NCBI GenBank assembly: GCA_045536155.1
Contig: JAZSMZ010000150.1
Location: forward strand, 1 to 11,593
Length of the DNA: 11,593 bases
Direction of reading: 5' to 3'
From: JAZQNC01 sp045536155
Lineage (GTDB): Bacteria > Bacillota > Clostridia > Oscillospirales > CAG-272
The notes beneath the pieces are model-generated. The model was not told where the DNA came from. It saw only the letters and a list, made by a program, of their open reading frames with translations, and made no database searches. Positions within the stretch are counted from its first letter, which is position 1; every line of letters begins with the position of its first letter. Both the position numbers and the translations under genes were made by a program. Shown here one piece after another: positions 1 to 5,206 of the stretch.

Positions 1-69
1 TTTTTGCCGTTTATGAATGAGGCTGATATATTAGAACTTATGAAACTTGCATCGCAGACAAATAATTGA
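1..69 (+). CDS. C-terminal 22 residues of an unidentified protein (partial)
   Basis: Frame 1 is open from the first base to a TGA at 67-69 and encodes 22 residues, including the stretch MNEADILELMKLASQTNN at the end. The start lies upstream of the window. This is too little to identify a family. Its position at the end of a putative integrated element makes a mobile-element gene possible, but nothing in the residues shows that. A terminator follows at 156-195. Confidence 0.45.
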   Translation, partial: FLPFMNEADILELMKLASQTNN

Positions 70-90
70 CTTATAATATAAAATATGAGC

Positions 91-115
91 ATGGTGTAGG
101 TTCAAATCCGATCAC
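91..115 (+). other. Degenerate tRNA T-arm-like motif
   Basis: GTAGG (96-100), a TTCAAAT loop (101-107) and CCGAT (108-112) have the layout of a tRNA T arm. The stem holds an A-G mismatch and a wobble pair, and no acceptor strand or CCA follows. It may be an eroded tRNA or attachment-site remnant, or chance. It is not the same tRNA as the fragment at 1,514-1,556. Confidence 0.2.
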
Positions 116-155
116 AAAAACCGGAAAATATCTTTTTTATAGTCGATAGACAAAA

Positions 156-195
156 AGCACACATTTGTCTACCAAGACAATGTGTGCTTTTTTTT
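156..195 (+). terminator. Rho-independent terminator
   Basis: A 14-bp stem (AGCACACA, one bulged T, TTGTCT at 156-170, pairing with AGACAATGTGTGCT at 175-188) closes an ACCA loop and runs into eight T residues (188-195). It is placed to end transcription of the partial gene that stops at 69. Confidence 0.85.
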
Positions 196-198
196 AAC

Positions 199-389
199 TA
201 AATCCGCTTTCTGCGGAAGAAATCCACCTGCGGTAGATGAAATCGCTTAGCGATGAAATCCCGCTTCGTGGGATTATGAGAGGCGGATTTAATTTCTTCT
301 GAGGCGGCACGCCGAAGATTTCATCCGAGCCTCGCTCGGAGTTCATCGTGCGTAGCACGATTTCATTAAAGATACAAGGCTGCGCCTTG
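199..389. repeat. Array of short hairpins with GAAATC/GATTTC linkers
   Basis: About 190 bp without a gene are almost entirely small palindromes: CCGC/GCGG (204-216), an imperfect one at 222-236, TCGC/GCGA (243-253), a 7-bp stem at 258-274, CGGC/GCCG (305-314), TCCGAGC/GCTCGGA (324-340), ATCGTGC/GCACGAT (345-361) and CAAGGC/GCCTTG (375-389). GAAATC recurs at 219, 239 and 255, and its reverse complement GATTTC at 317 and 359, so the array reads in opposite directions on its two sides. TAAATCCGC (199-207) and GCGGATTTA (283-291) form a 9-bp inverted repeat around the left half. It looks like a non-coding, repeat-type mobile sequence rather than a gene or CRISPR. The last hairpin overlaps the -35 box of the next gene. 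Confidence 0.75.
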
Positions 390-415
390 ATTTATTTGCG
401 CAAGTGTGGTATAAT
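387..415 (+). promoter_or_regulatory. Sigma-A promoter, extended -10
   Basis: TTGATT (387-392), a 17-nt spacer and TATAAT (410-415), with TG at 407-408 making an extended -10. Transcription would start near 422, about 18 nt before the GTG start at 440. The -35 box overlaps the right arm of the last hairpin of the upstream array. Confidence 0.8.
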
Positions 416-439
416 AATACAAAGCGAGGTGAAGATTCT

Positions 440-961
440 GTGAAAAAACAAATGCTCACAAAACAAAATATACAGCGAGAACTTTTGACCGAGCTCAATA
501 AGAGAAAGGCTCTTACGATTTGGCTGACCGCCTTTTTATTTGTATCAATAATTTGTTATGTTGTACATATCGTCGCATATATAAATGGAACATATTTACA
601 TAATGATCGTTTTTCTTTTTCCACCCCTTACATTGCAATACCTATTGGCGCTTTTGTAATTCCATTTTTGGCGATTTTTCTTGTCTGCTACTACTATTTG
701 GATCTTTATAAAATAAAAAGCGGAAAGATTGAATTTACAGAAGAAAAGCTTTGTCAAAAAGCTATAGAATATGTTTCGTATTATCACCGAACAGAAAATG
801 AAAACGCGCTATATTTCCGTCAAGGTAGAGTTGTGGTGAATAAAATGGTTTATTCATACTCGAATATTGGTGATTCTTTTTATATCGTTTTTTTAAAATC
901 AAAAAAGAAACCGGCTTGTGTTTATCATACAAAGTATTATGAAATAGCCGTAAAAAGTTGA
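440..961 (+). CDS. Small two-helix membrane protein, unknown function
   Basis: I do not recognise this 173-residue protein. A basic, polar N-terminus (1-24) is followed by two hydrophobic helices (about 25-48 and 64-87) and a C-terminal soluble part of about 85 residues. That part is rich in Tyr and Lys and looks like a beta-strand domain, so a membrane-anchored cytosolic domain is plausible. The GTG at 440 is chosen as start because GAGGTGA lies just upstream (425-431) and the promoter -10 box ends at 415. The longer open frame begins at a GTG at 404, upstream of that -10 box, so it cannot start translation from this transcript. The AT-rich composition matches the neighbouring small gene and differs from the genes after 1,700. 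A role as element cargo is inference. Confidence 0.7.
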   Translation: MKKQMLTKQNIQRELLTELNKRKALTIWLTAFLFVSIICYVVHIVAYINGTYLHNDRFSFSTPYIAIPIGAFVIPFLAIFLVCYYYLDLYKIKSGKIEFTEEKLCQKAIEYVSYYHRTENENALYFRQGRVVVNKMVYSYSNIGDSFYIVFLKSKKKPACVYHTKYYEIAVKS

Positions 962-1040
962 CCCTTTGTTCGCAATTACCTCTTTTTTGACCTTTTCACT
1001 AGTTTAAGGCAAAAAACAATTGTAATCTTGATACAAAGGG

Positions 1041-1069
1041 TTGCGGTTATTTTTTATTTGTGGTATAAT
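1041..1069 (+). promoter_or_regulatory. Sigma-A promoter, extended -10
   Basis: TTGCGG (1,041-1,046), a 17-nt spacer and TATAAT (1,064-1,069), with TG at 1,061-1,062. The 13-nt stretch TGTGGTATAATAA is identical to the one at the previous gene's promoter. ACAAAGGGT (1,033-1,041) is the inverse of ACCCTTTGT (961-969) just after the previous stop codon. This 9-bp inverted repeat, spaced 63 nt apart, touches the -35 box. Confidence 0.75.
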
Positions 1070-1092
1070 AAGAAAAAGGACGGTATGTAGAA

Positions 1093-1419
1093 ATGAAAAA
1101 ACTGATTTTTATAAATGCGATTATTGTTATTTCATTTTTTGTTTGTGACCCTTTGATAAACTATCTTGCAGAATGGGCAGATACATACAGTCTTGGTGCA
1201 GAGGTGGTTTTAGGTATATTGACACCTCTTTTGCTTGGCTTTTTCATTCTTTTGTCTTTGTGTTTGACACTATATTCAATTGTTAAATGTATAACAAAGA
1301 AAGATGTGAAACAACTTATTCCGATAGCAATATTCATTCTTGGGGTTGTTGTATATATTATGATTTCTGATTCGAATAGCTTTTGGATTAGACTCGTAAA
1401 TTATTATATTAACCTTTAA
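1093..1419 (+). CDS. Small three-helix membrane protein, unknown function
   Basis: This is a 108-residue, strongly hydrophobic protein that I do not recognise. Hydrophobic segments lie at about 4-20, 37-66 and 74-92, with a short Lys-rich loop (about 67-74) between the last two. The first could be an uncleaved anchor or a signal-like segment. The ATG at 1,093 is preceded by AAGGA at 1,076-1,080, a rather long 12-nt spacing. The gene has its own promoter and no obvious terminator of its own. The hairpin at 1,558-1,584 beyond the tRNA fragment is the first candidate. It is AT-rich like the gene before it, and it is the last gene before the tRNA scar. Function is unknown. Confidence 0.6.
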   Translation: MKKLIFINAIIVISFFVCDPLINYLAEWADTYSLGAEVVLGILTPLLLGFFILLSLCLTLYSIVKCITKKDVKQLIPIAIFILGVVVYIMISDSNSFWIRLVNYYINL

Positions 1420-1513
1420 TAAAGCAAGAAGCCTTTTCCATTGATGTTTGCTGTGTTAAGTCTATACAATTCAAAACACTAATTGACGGATTTTTAGTAT
1501 TATCGTGTATTAT

Positions 1514-1556
1514 TGGGAGCAATCCCACGTGGGTTCGAATCCCACACCCTCCGCCA
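1514..1556 (+). other. tRNA-Ser 3' fragment, probable attachment-site scar
   Basis: The piece reads as the 3' part of a class II tRNA. The variable arm is TGGGA-GCAA-TCCCA (1,514-1,527), the T arm is GTGGG-TTCGAAT-CCCAC (1,529-1,545, perfect stem), the acceptor 3' strand is ACCCTCC (1,546-1,552), the discriminator is G (1,553) and CCA is encoded (1,554-1,556). A long variable arm with discriminator G fits tRNA-Ser, with tRNA-Sec less likely. The matching 5' acceptor GGAGGGT should lie around 1,465-1,475 and is absent, and no D arm or anticodon arm is present. It is therefore a fragment, not a working tRNA. It marks the junction between element and chromosome and is followed directly by a terminator. 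Confidence 0.8.
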
Positions 1557-1557
1557 A

Positions 1558-1584
1558 AAAGCACGTTTAAAACGTGCTTTTTTT
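1558..1584 (+). terminator. Rho-independent terminator behind the tRNA fragment
   Basis: AAAGCACGTT pairs with AACGTGCTTT around a TAA-containing loop (core stem 1,561-1,567 with 1,571-1,577), followed by T residues 1,578-1,584. It probably ended the intact tRNA-Ser transcript before integration. It now ends any transcription leaving the element. Confidence 0.8.
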
Positions 1585-1639
1585 AAATGACGTCACCGAC
1601 CCAAAGGCGCTCAATAGCGCAAGAAATAATAAAAATATA

Positions 1640-1669
1640 TTGAAATGTTCACGAAATCAGTGTTATAAT
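1640..1669 (+). promoter_or_regulatory. Sigma-A promoter of the ferritin gene
   Basis: TTGAAA (1,640-1,645), an 18-nt spacer and TATAAT (1,664-1,669). The start would be near 1,676, leaving a leader of about 55 nt with a short possible hairpin GGATT/AATCC (1,681-1,694). A small hairpin GCGCT/AGCGC (1,607-1,620) lies upstream. Confidence 0.7.
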
Positions 1670-1730
1670 TGTATTGCAGAGGATTTTGCAATCCATTTTT
1701 TAAATGATTTTTTGTAAGGAGATAATTACG

Positions 1731-2243
1731 ATGATGAACGAAAAGGTGCGTGCGCTGCTCAATCAGCAGATCAACAAAGAATTTTATTCCGCATATCTTT
1801 ATCTGCAGTTCTCCAATTATTTTGATGATGCCGGACTCGACGGATTTGCAAATTGGTATATGATCCAGGCGCAGGAAGAAAGAGATCATGCAATGCTTTT
1901 CTATAAGTATTTGCAGAATGAGAATCAGAAGGTCACCCTTGAGGCGATCGACAAGCCCGAAAAGACCATCACCTGCCATATGGACGTTCTCAAAGCGGGA
2001 CTCGAGCATGAGGAATACGTTACTTCACTCATCAACGATATCTACGCCGCCGCTTATGAGGTAAAGGATTTCCGCACCATGCAGTTCCTTGACTGGTTTG
2101 TAAAGGAGCAGGGTGAGGAAGAGACCAACGCTAACGATCTTATTACAAAAATGGAGCTTTTCGGTTCCGATCCCAAGAGCCTTTATATGCTCAATCAGGA
2201 GCTTGCCGCAAGAATCTACAATGCTCCCTCCCTCGTTATCTGA
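1731..2243 (+). CDS. ftnA: Bacterial non-heme ferritin
   Basis: The 170-residue protein is a four-helix-bundle ferritin, which oxidises Fe(II) and stores iron as a mineral inside a 24-subunit cytosolic shell. With the ATG at 1,731, the ferroxidase residues fall at exactly the numbers known for E. coli FtnA: Glu17, Glu50, His53 (in EERDHA), Glu94, Gln127 and Glu130. No heme-type bacterioferritin signature is evident. The start at 1,731 has AAGGAG at 1,716-1,721, 9 nt upstream. The open frame extends up to 1,704, but that ATG would put the ribosome binding site inside the coding region. The gene has its own promoter and terminator. No clear iron- or peroxide-responsive operator is visible. It is the first ordinary chromosomal gene after the tRNA scar. 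Confidence 0.95.
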   Translation: MMNEKVRALLNQQINKEFYSAYLYLQFSNYFDDAGLDGFANWYMIQAQEERDHAMLFYKYLQNENQKVTLEAIDKPEKTITCHMDVLKAGLEHEEYVTSLINDIYAAAYEVKDFRTMQFLDWFVKEQGEEETNANDLITKMELFGSDPKSLYMLNQELAARIYNAPSLVI

Positions 2244-2262
2244 TTTTGGTACAAATATTCAA

Positions 2263-2287
2263 AAGCCGCCTTTTGGGCGGCTTTTTT
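2263..2287. terminator. Terminator shared by two convergent genes
   Basis: GCCGCC (2,265-2,270) and GGCGGC (2,276-2,281) pair around a TTTTG loop. T residues 2,282-2,287 follow on the plus strand, and an AAAA run at 2,261-2,264 gives a short T-run on the minus strand. It ends the ferritin gene and could also end the convergent gene, whose stop codon (2,288-2,286) lies in the T-run. Confidence 0.85.
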
Positions 2288-2522
2288 ATTGCTGTTTGTT
2301 ACCCCATTCGCAAAGAGCGCACGATGATACAGTGATGCAAAGTGACATCAGAATGTGCTCAAGCGAGGCGAAGGTTATCTTGGCGGTGGTAAGCATATCT
2401 TCGGGCGAGGCGGTGACAAGGTGGAGGAGACTTAGGAATGCACTTGCGGCGATAAGGGGCAAAAAAGTGTGCAAAACGTAAAGCGACAGCTTGCACGGCG
2501 TAAAACGTATACGGCGCTTCAT
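2286..2522 (-). CDS. Small membrane protein, unknown function
   Basis: This is a 78-residue protein I do not recognise. A strongly basic N-terminus (KRRIR) precedes two hydrophobic helices (roughly 13-37 and 50-70), so both ends are probably cytosolic. The ATG at 2,522 has AGGAGG at 2,534-2,529, six nt away, an excellent site. The open frame continues to 2,642, but those extra residues would read through this ribosome binding site and the promoter. The promoter at 2,578-2,550 carries a palindrome likely to be an operator. It lies between ftnA (convergent) and spoVAC (divergent). Four cysteines are present, two of them near the C-terminus, with no recognisable metal motif. Confidence 0.65.
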   Translation of the reverse strand: MKRRIRFTPCKLSLYVLHTFLPLIAASAFLSLLHLVTASPEDMLTTAKITFASLEHILMSLCITVSSCALCEWGNKQQ

Positions 2523-2549
2523 TTTCTTCCTCCTTTCTTTTTCAATAAT

Positions 2550-2578
2550 ATTATACATGACAAAAGCGCATTTGTCAT
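2550..2578 (-). promoter_or_regulatory. Promoter of the small membrane-protein gene
   Basis: On the minus strand ATGACA (2,578-2,573), a 17-nt spacer and TATAAT (2,555-2,550). The -10 box matches the consensus, and the -35 box differs from TTGACA by one base. The start would be near 2,543, leaving about 20 nt to the ATG with the AGGAGG site inside. Confidence 0.7.
2557..2578. promoter_or_regulatory. Palindromic operator candidate
   Basis: ATGACAAA (2,557-2,564) and TTTGTCAT (2,571-2,578) are perfect inverse complements around a 6-bp centre AGCGCA whose inner GCGC is also symmetric. The palindrome covers the whole -35 box and spacer of the leftward promoter and stops one base from its -10 box. 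A protein bound here would block RNA polymerase. Which regulator binds is unknown. Confidence 0.6.
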
Positions 2579-2680
2579 TGATAAATATATGGCAGGTAAG
2601 GAAACAAAAAAGACGAATGTATAATATCTCCTGCTTTTGCAAAAAATATCTTCAAAAACATTCGGAGGATACTAAAAAAT

Positions 2681-3118
2681 ATGGGTGCATATCAAAAATT
2701 CAGCGATGCACACGCTAAAAAATCGCCTATTGTCAAAAACTGTGTATGGGCATTTATAACAGGTGGAGCCATCTGCACGCTCGGGCAGGTACTTCTTTCG
2801 CTTTACAGTATGTATACCGATGAAAAAAGTGCCGCTACCTTAGTCTCGGTCACGCTCATCCTTCTTGCCTCTCTCACTACGGGACTCGGAATTTTCGACA
2901 AATTGGCTCATCACGCGGGAGCAGGGACTTTGGTACCTATAACCGGTTTTTCCAATGCCGTGGCATCGTGCGCAATCGATTCAAAATCGGAGGGACTTGT
3001 GCTCGGACTTGGCGCCAAGATATTTGCCATTGCAGGACCCGTTATACTTTACGGTGTTGTCGCGTCGGTAATTTACGGCGTGATATATTGGATATTGAAA
3101 ATGTGCGGAGTGATGTGA
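2681..3118 (+). CDS. spoVAC: Stage V sporulation protein AC
   Basis: SpoVAC (145 residues here, about 150 in B. subtilis) is an inner-membrane component of the SpoVA complex. The complex moves Ca-dipicolinic acid into the forespore and releases it at germination. In B. subtilis SpoVAC itself behaves as a mechanosensitive channel. Visible family features are GGAICTLGQ (28-36) in the first helix, a second helix at about 53-72, GAGTLVPITGFSNAV (80-94), and EGLVLGLGAKIF (104-115) leading into the last helix. GGAGGA lies 12 nt before the ATG. The stop codon overlaps the spoVAD start (TGATG). Expression from forespore sigma-G would be expected, but I see no clear sigma-G promoter in 2,580-2,680. 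The best trace is a GTATA at 2,619. Confidence 0.95.
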   Translation: MGAYQKFSDAHAKKSPIVKNCVWAFITGGAICTLGQVLLSLYSMYTDEKSAATLVSVTLILLASLTTGLGIFDKLAHHAGAGTLVPITGFSNAVASCAIDSKSEGLVLGLGAKIFAIAGPVILYGVVASVIYGVIYWILKMCGVM

Positions 3119-4137
3119 TGCAAAAGGGAATAGTCAAGCTTAAAAACAAGCCGTTTATATCATATGCCGCCGCGGTTGGCGGAGAGCACGAGCACGACGG
3201 ACCGCTCGGAGATCTGCTCGACTATCATGACGGAAAAAACGAGTTTTTTTCGGACACATGGGAAAAGGCGGAAGCTGAGATGCAGCGAATGACCCTTGAA
3301 TTTGCGCTGAAAAAGGGCAATTATGAGCCATGCGACATTGACGCTTTGTTTGCAGGCGATCTTATCAATCAGTGTACCTCGTCGGCATACGGACTTTTAT
3401 CCTACGATATCCCCTTTTGCGGACTGTACGGCGCATGCTCGACGGCGGCCGAATCGATCTTGCTCGCATCGATGTGCGTCAATGCGGGATATTTCAACCG
3501 CGCGGCGGCGGTGACGTCGTCGCATAACGGGGCGGCCGAGCGGCAGTTTCGCTTTCCGCTCGAATACGGCAGTCAGCGCGCGCCCACCTCGCAATGGACG
3601 GTGACGGGTTCGGGAGCATTTATAATCGAGCGGGAAAACAAGGGACTTTACAGGGCAAGAGTGGACCAGGTCATGATAGGGCGCACCGTTGACCGCGGTA
3701 TCAGCGATGCCAACAACATGGGCGCGGCTATGGCGCCTGCTGCCGCCGACACGATCGTACGTTATCTCGACGAGAGCGGCAAATCGCCCGACGACATATC
3801 GCTTATTGCGACGGGTGATCTGGGATACGAGGGGCACTCGATACTGCTCGAGCTCGTAAACGATAAAGGATACGATATATCGAAGGTATGCACCGACTGC
3901 GGTATTCTGATCTACAACCAAAGCGCGCAGGACGTCCATTCGGGCGGCTCGGGATGCGGATGCTCGGCTGTAACTTTGGCCTGTCATCTTCTTCGGAAAA
4001 TCGCCAAGGGCGAGATCGGCGATCTGCTGTTTGTCGGCACGGGCGCACTGATGAGCCCCGATGCCTTAAAGCAGGGAAGAACGATACCCGGTGTGGCCCA
4101 TCTTGTACACATTGTATCGGATAAGGAGGACGAATAA
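3118..4137 (+). CDS. spoVAD: Stage V sporulation protein AD
   Basis: SpoVAD (339 residues, normal length) is the soluble, membrane-associated SpoVA subunit that binds dipicolinic acid in the forespore. It has a thiolase fold, and the motif GACSTA with Cys107 sits where ketoacyl-ACP synthases carry their nucleophile. Other family stretches are PFCGLYGACSTAAES (99-113), HNGAAERQFRFPLEYG (136-151), VTGSGAF (162-168) and DVHSGGSGCGCSAV (272-285). The start is the ATG at 3,118, which shares its A with the spoVAC stop and has GCGGAG seven nt upstream. The open frame extends up to 2,968, but that part lies inside spoVAC. The overlap indicates translational coupling. Confidence 0.97.
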   Translation: MQKGIVKLKNKPFISYAAAVGGEHEHDGPLGDLLDYHDGKNEFFSDTWEKAEAEMQRMTLEFALKKGNYEPCDIDALFAGDLINQCTSSAYGLLSYDIPFCGLYGACSTAAESILLASMCVNAGYFNRAAAVTSSHNGAAERQFRFPLEYGSQRAPTSQWTVTGSGAFIIERENKGLYRARVDQVMIGRTVDRGISDANNMGAAMAPAAADTIVRYLDESGKSPDDISLIATGDLGYEGHSILLELVNDKGYDISKVCTDCGILIYNQSAQDVHSGGSGCGCSAVTLACHLLRKIAKGEIGDLLFVGTGALMSPDALKQGRTIPGVAHLVHIVSDKEDE

Positions 4138-4138
4138 A

Positions 4139-4492
4139 ATGCAGTATGTTTGGGTATTTGCCGTTGGCGGCATATTCTGCGTCATCGCGCAGATCCTCAT
4201 CGACCGCACAAAGCTGACTCCTGCACGAATCCTCGTCGGATATGTGTGTGCGGGAGTGATCATATCCGCATTCGGACTGTATAAACCGCTGCTCGATTTT
4301 GCCGGATGCGGTGCGAGCGTACCGCTGACCGGATTCGGTCATCTCCTTGCCGAGGGAGTGCGAAATGCGGTCGACGAGAGGGGACTCATTGGTGCGCTTC
4401 TCGGCGGACTTGAGGCAACTGCGGCGGGGATTTCTGCGGCACTGGTATTCGGCTTTTTTTCGGCGATAATTTTTCGCGGACGTCCCAAGTGA
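4139..4492 (+). CDS. spoVAE: Stage V sporulation protein AE
   Basis: SpoVAE (117 residues, standard length) is the small integral-membrane partner of SpoVAC and SpoVAD in dipicolinic-acid transport. The sequence opens with a hydrophobic helix (VFAVGGIFCVIAQIL, 6-20). It then has a second helix (33-47), the conserved GCGASVPLTGFGHLL (57-71) and a C-terminal helix (about 83-112). The motif at 57-71 resembles SpoVAC 80-94, in line with the two proteins being paralogues. The ATG at 4,139 is one base after the spoVAD stop, with AAGGAGG at 4,123-4,129, so the three genes form one operon. No spoVAA, spoVAB or spoVAF is adjacent. No terminator hairpin is obvious before the next promoter at 4,498. Confidence 0.95.
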   Translation: MQYVWVFAVGGIFCVIAQILIDRTKLTPARILVGYVCAGVIISAFGLYKPLLDFAGCGASVPLTGFGHLLAEGVRNAVDERGLIGALLGGLEATAAGISAALVFGFFSAIIFRGRPK

Positions 4493-4497
4493 TGTGC

Positions 4498-4526
4498 TTG
4501 ACAGAATGAAAATGATGTGTTATATT
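4498..4526 (+). promoter_or_regulatory. Sigma-A promoter of the methyltransferase gene
   Basis: TTGACA (4,498-4,503), a 17-nt spacer and TATATT (4,521-4,526). The -35 box begins six bases after the spoVAE stop, so the methyltransferase can be expressed in growing cells independently of the sporulation operon. Confidence 0.8.
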
Positions 4527-4578
4527 TGATATGCCGCGCTGTTAAAAGTGAGGCTATATCGAAAGGATTTTACACGTC

Positions 4579-5163
4579 ATGCCGCAGTATTTTGAAAACG
4601 ATCCCAATTTACAGCACGAATACAGCGAGTTCAATTACGGATTCGGCACAAAGATATTCCGCTTTCGCACCGATGCGGGCGTTTTTTCGCGCGATCACGT
4701 TGACAGCGAAAGCGCGCTTTTGATGTCGCAGATCACGAACGCCAAGGGCAGCCTGCTCGATCTCGGATGCGGATACGGATGCATCGGAATAATACTTGCC
4801 GCAACGTACGGGCTCACTCTTACCCAAGCCGACGTAAACGAGCGCGCGCTCGAGCTTGCAACGTTTAATCGCAAGGTAAACGGAGTTGAGGGCGAATCGG
4901 TGCTGTCCGATTGCTTTGACTCACTCGAAGGACGAAAATTTGATATTATTACACTCAATCCCCCTATCCATGCGGGAAAAGAGATACTTCACCGTATGTA
5001 TGAGGGCGCACGCGACCATCTTTGCGTAGGCGGAGCGTTCTATATAGTAATAATGAAAAAACACGGCGCCGAAAGCACGGTAAAAAAGCTTCGCACCATA
5101 TTCGGCACAGTTGATGTGATATACAAAAAAAGCGGATCGTTCGTTGTTAAATGCATGAATTAA
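4579..5163 (+). CDS. Class I SAM-dependent methyltransferase, RsmC-like
   Basis: This 194-residue protein matches the single-domain RsmC-like methyltransferases of Firmicutes (B. subtilis YbxB type). They resemble the catalytic half of RsmC, which methylates N2 of G1207 in 16S rRNA. A family N-terminal stretch TDAGVFSRDHVDSES (31-45) leads to the SAM-binding motif I DLGCGYGCIGI (61-71). The acidic residue Asp85 follows (ADVNERALELA), then the catalytic NPPIHAG (127-133), typical of amino-group methylation. AAAGGA at 4,562-4,567 precedes the ATG by 11 nt. It has its own promoter and a terminator just after the stop. The rRNA target is inferred from the family. A different RNA target cannot be excluded. 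Confidence 0.9.
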   Translation: MPQYFENDPNLQHEYSEFNYGFGTKIFRFRTDAGVFSRDHVDSESALLMSQITNAKGSLLDLGCGYGCIGIILAATYGLTLTQADVNERALELATFNRKVNGVEGESVLSDCFDSLEGRKFDIITLNPPIHAGKEILHRMYEGARDHLCVGGAFYIVIMKKHGAESTVKKLRTIFGTVDVIYKKSGSFVVKCMN

Positions 5164-5193
5164 ATAAAAAAGCTGCACACCGTGCAGCTTTTT
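5164..5193. terminator. Bidirectional terminator
   Basis: AGCTGCAC (5,171-5,178) and GTGCAGCT (5,182-5,189) pair around an ACC loop. T residues 5,189-5,193 follow on the plus strand, and an A-rich run (5,164-5,170) gives a T-run on the minus strand. It ends the methyltransferase gene and the convergent PII-like gene. Confidence 0.9.
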
Positions 5194-5206
5194 GTTTTAT
5201 TCCTCT

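Larger units (their letters stand above)
1..1556. mobile_element. Right-hand end of a putative tRNA-Ser-integrated element
   Basis: The stretch is noticeably more AT-rich than the DNA after 1,560. It contains only unrecognised small membrane-protein genes, a hairpin-repeat array and a gene tail, and it stops exactly at a tRNA-Ser 3' fragment that lacks its 5' half. Elements that integrate by site-specific recombination into a tRNA gene restore the tRNA at one end and leave the displaced 3' part at the other. With the fragment on the plus strand, element DNA should lie to its left and the old chromosome to its right. No integrase, relaxase or transposase is visible here, so the identification rests on the tRNA scar plus the composition shift. 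The left boundary is outside the window. Confidence 0.5.

Noticed and set aside
199..389. CRISPR array
   Set aside because: The palindromes differ from one another, the constant linker is only six bases, orientation flips midway and no unique spacers of uniform length exist.
404..439. GTG at 404 as the start of the first small membrane-protein gene
   Set aside because: It lies upstream of the -10 box (410-415) of the gene's own promoter and has no ribosome binding site. The GTG at 440 has both a suitable site and position.
1484..1512. Outward promoter TTGACG-N17-TGTATT just before the tRNA scar
   Set aside because: The -10 match is poor and the transcript would meet a terminator within about 50 nt with no gene in between.
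1469..1556. A complete tRNA-Ser gene
   Set aside because: The 3' part is perfect, but no GGAGGGT acceptor strand, D arm or anticodon arm exists in the bases to the left.
1664..1678. PerR box at the ferritin promoter
   Set aside because: Only the TTATAAT half-site is present, which is also simply the -10 box. The second half does not match.
3397..4342. Two long minus-strand open frames opposite spoVAD and spoVAE
   Set aside because: They are Arg/Ser-rich shadows of well-supported genes with no recognisable domain.
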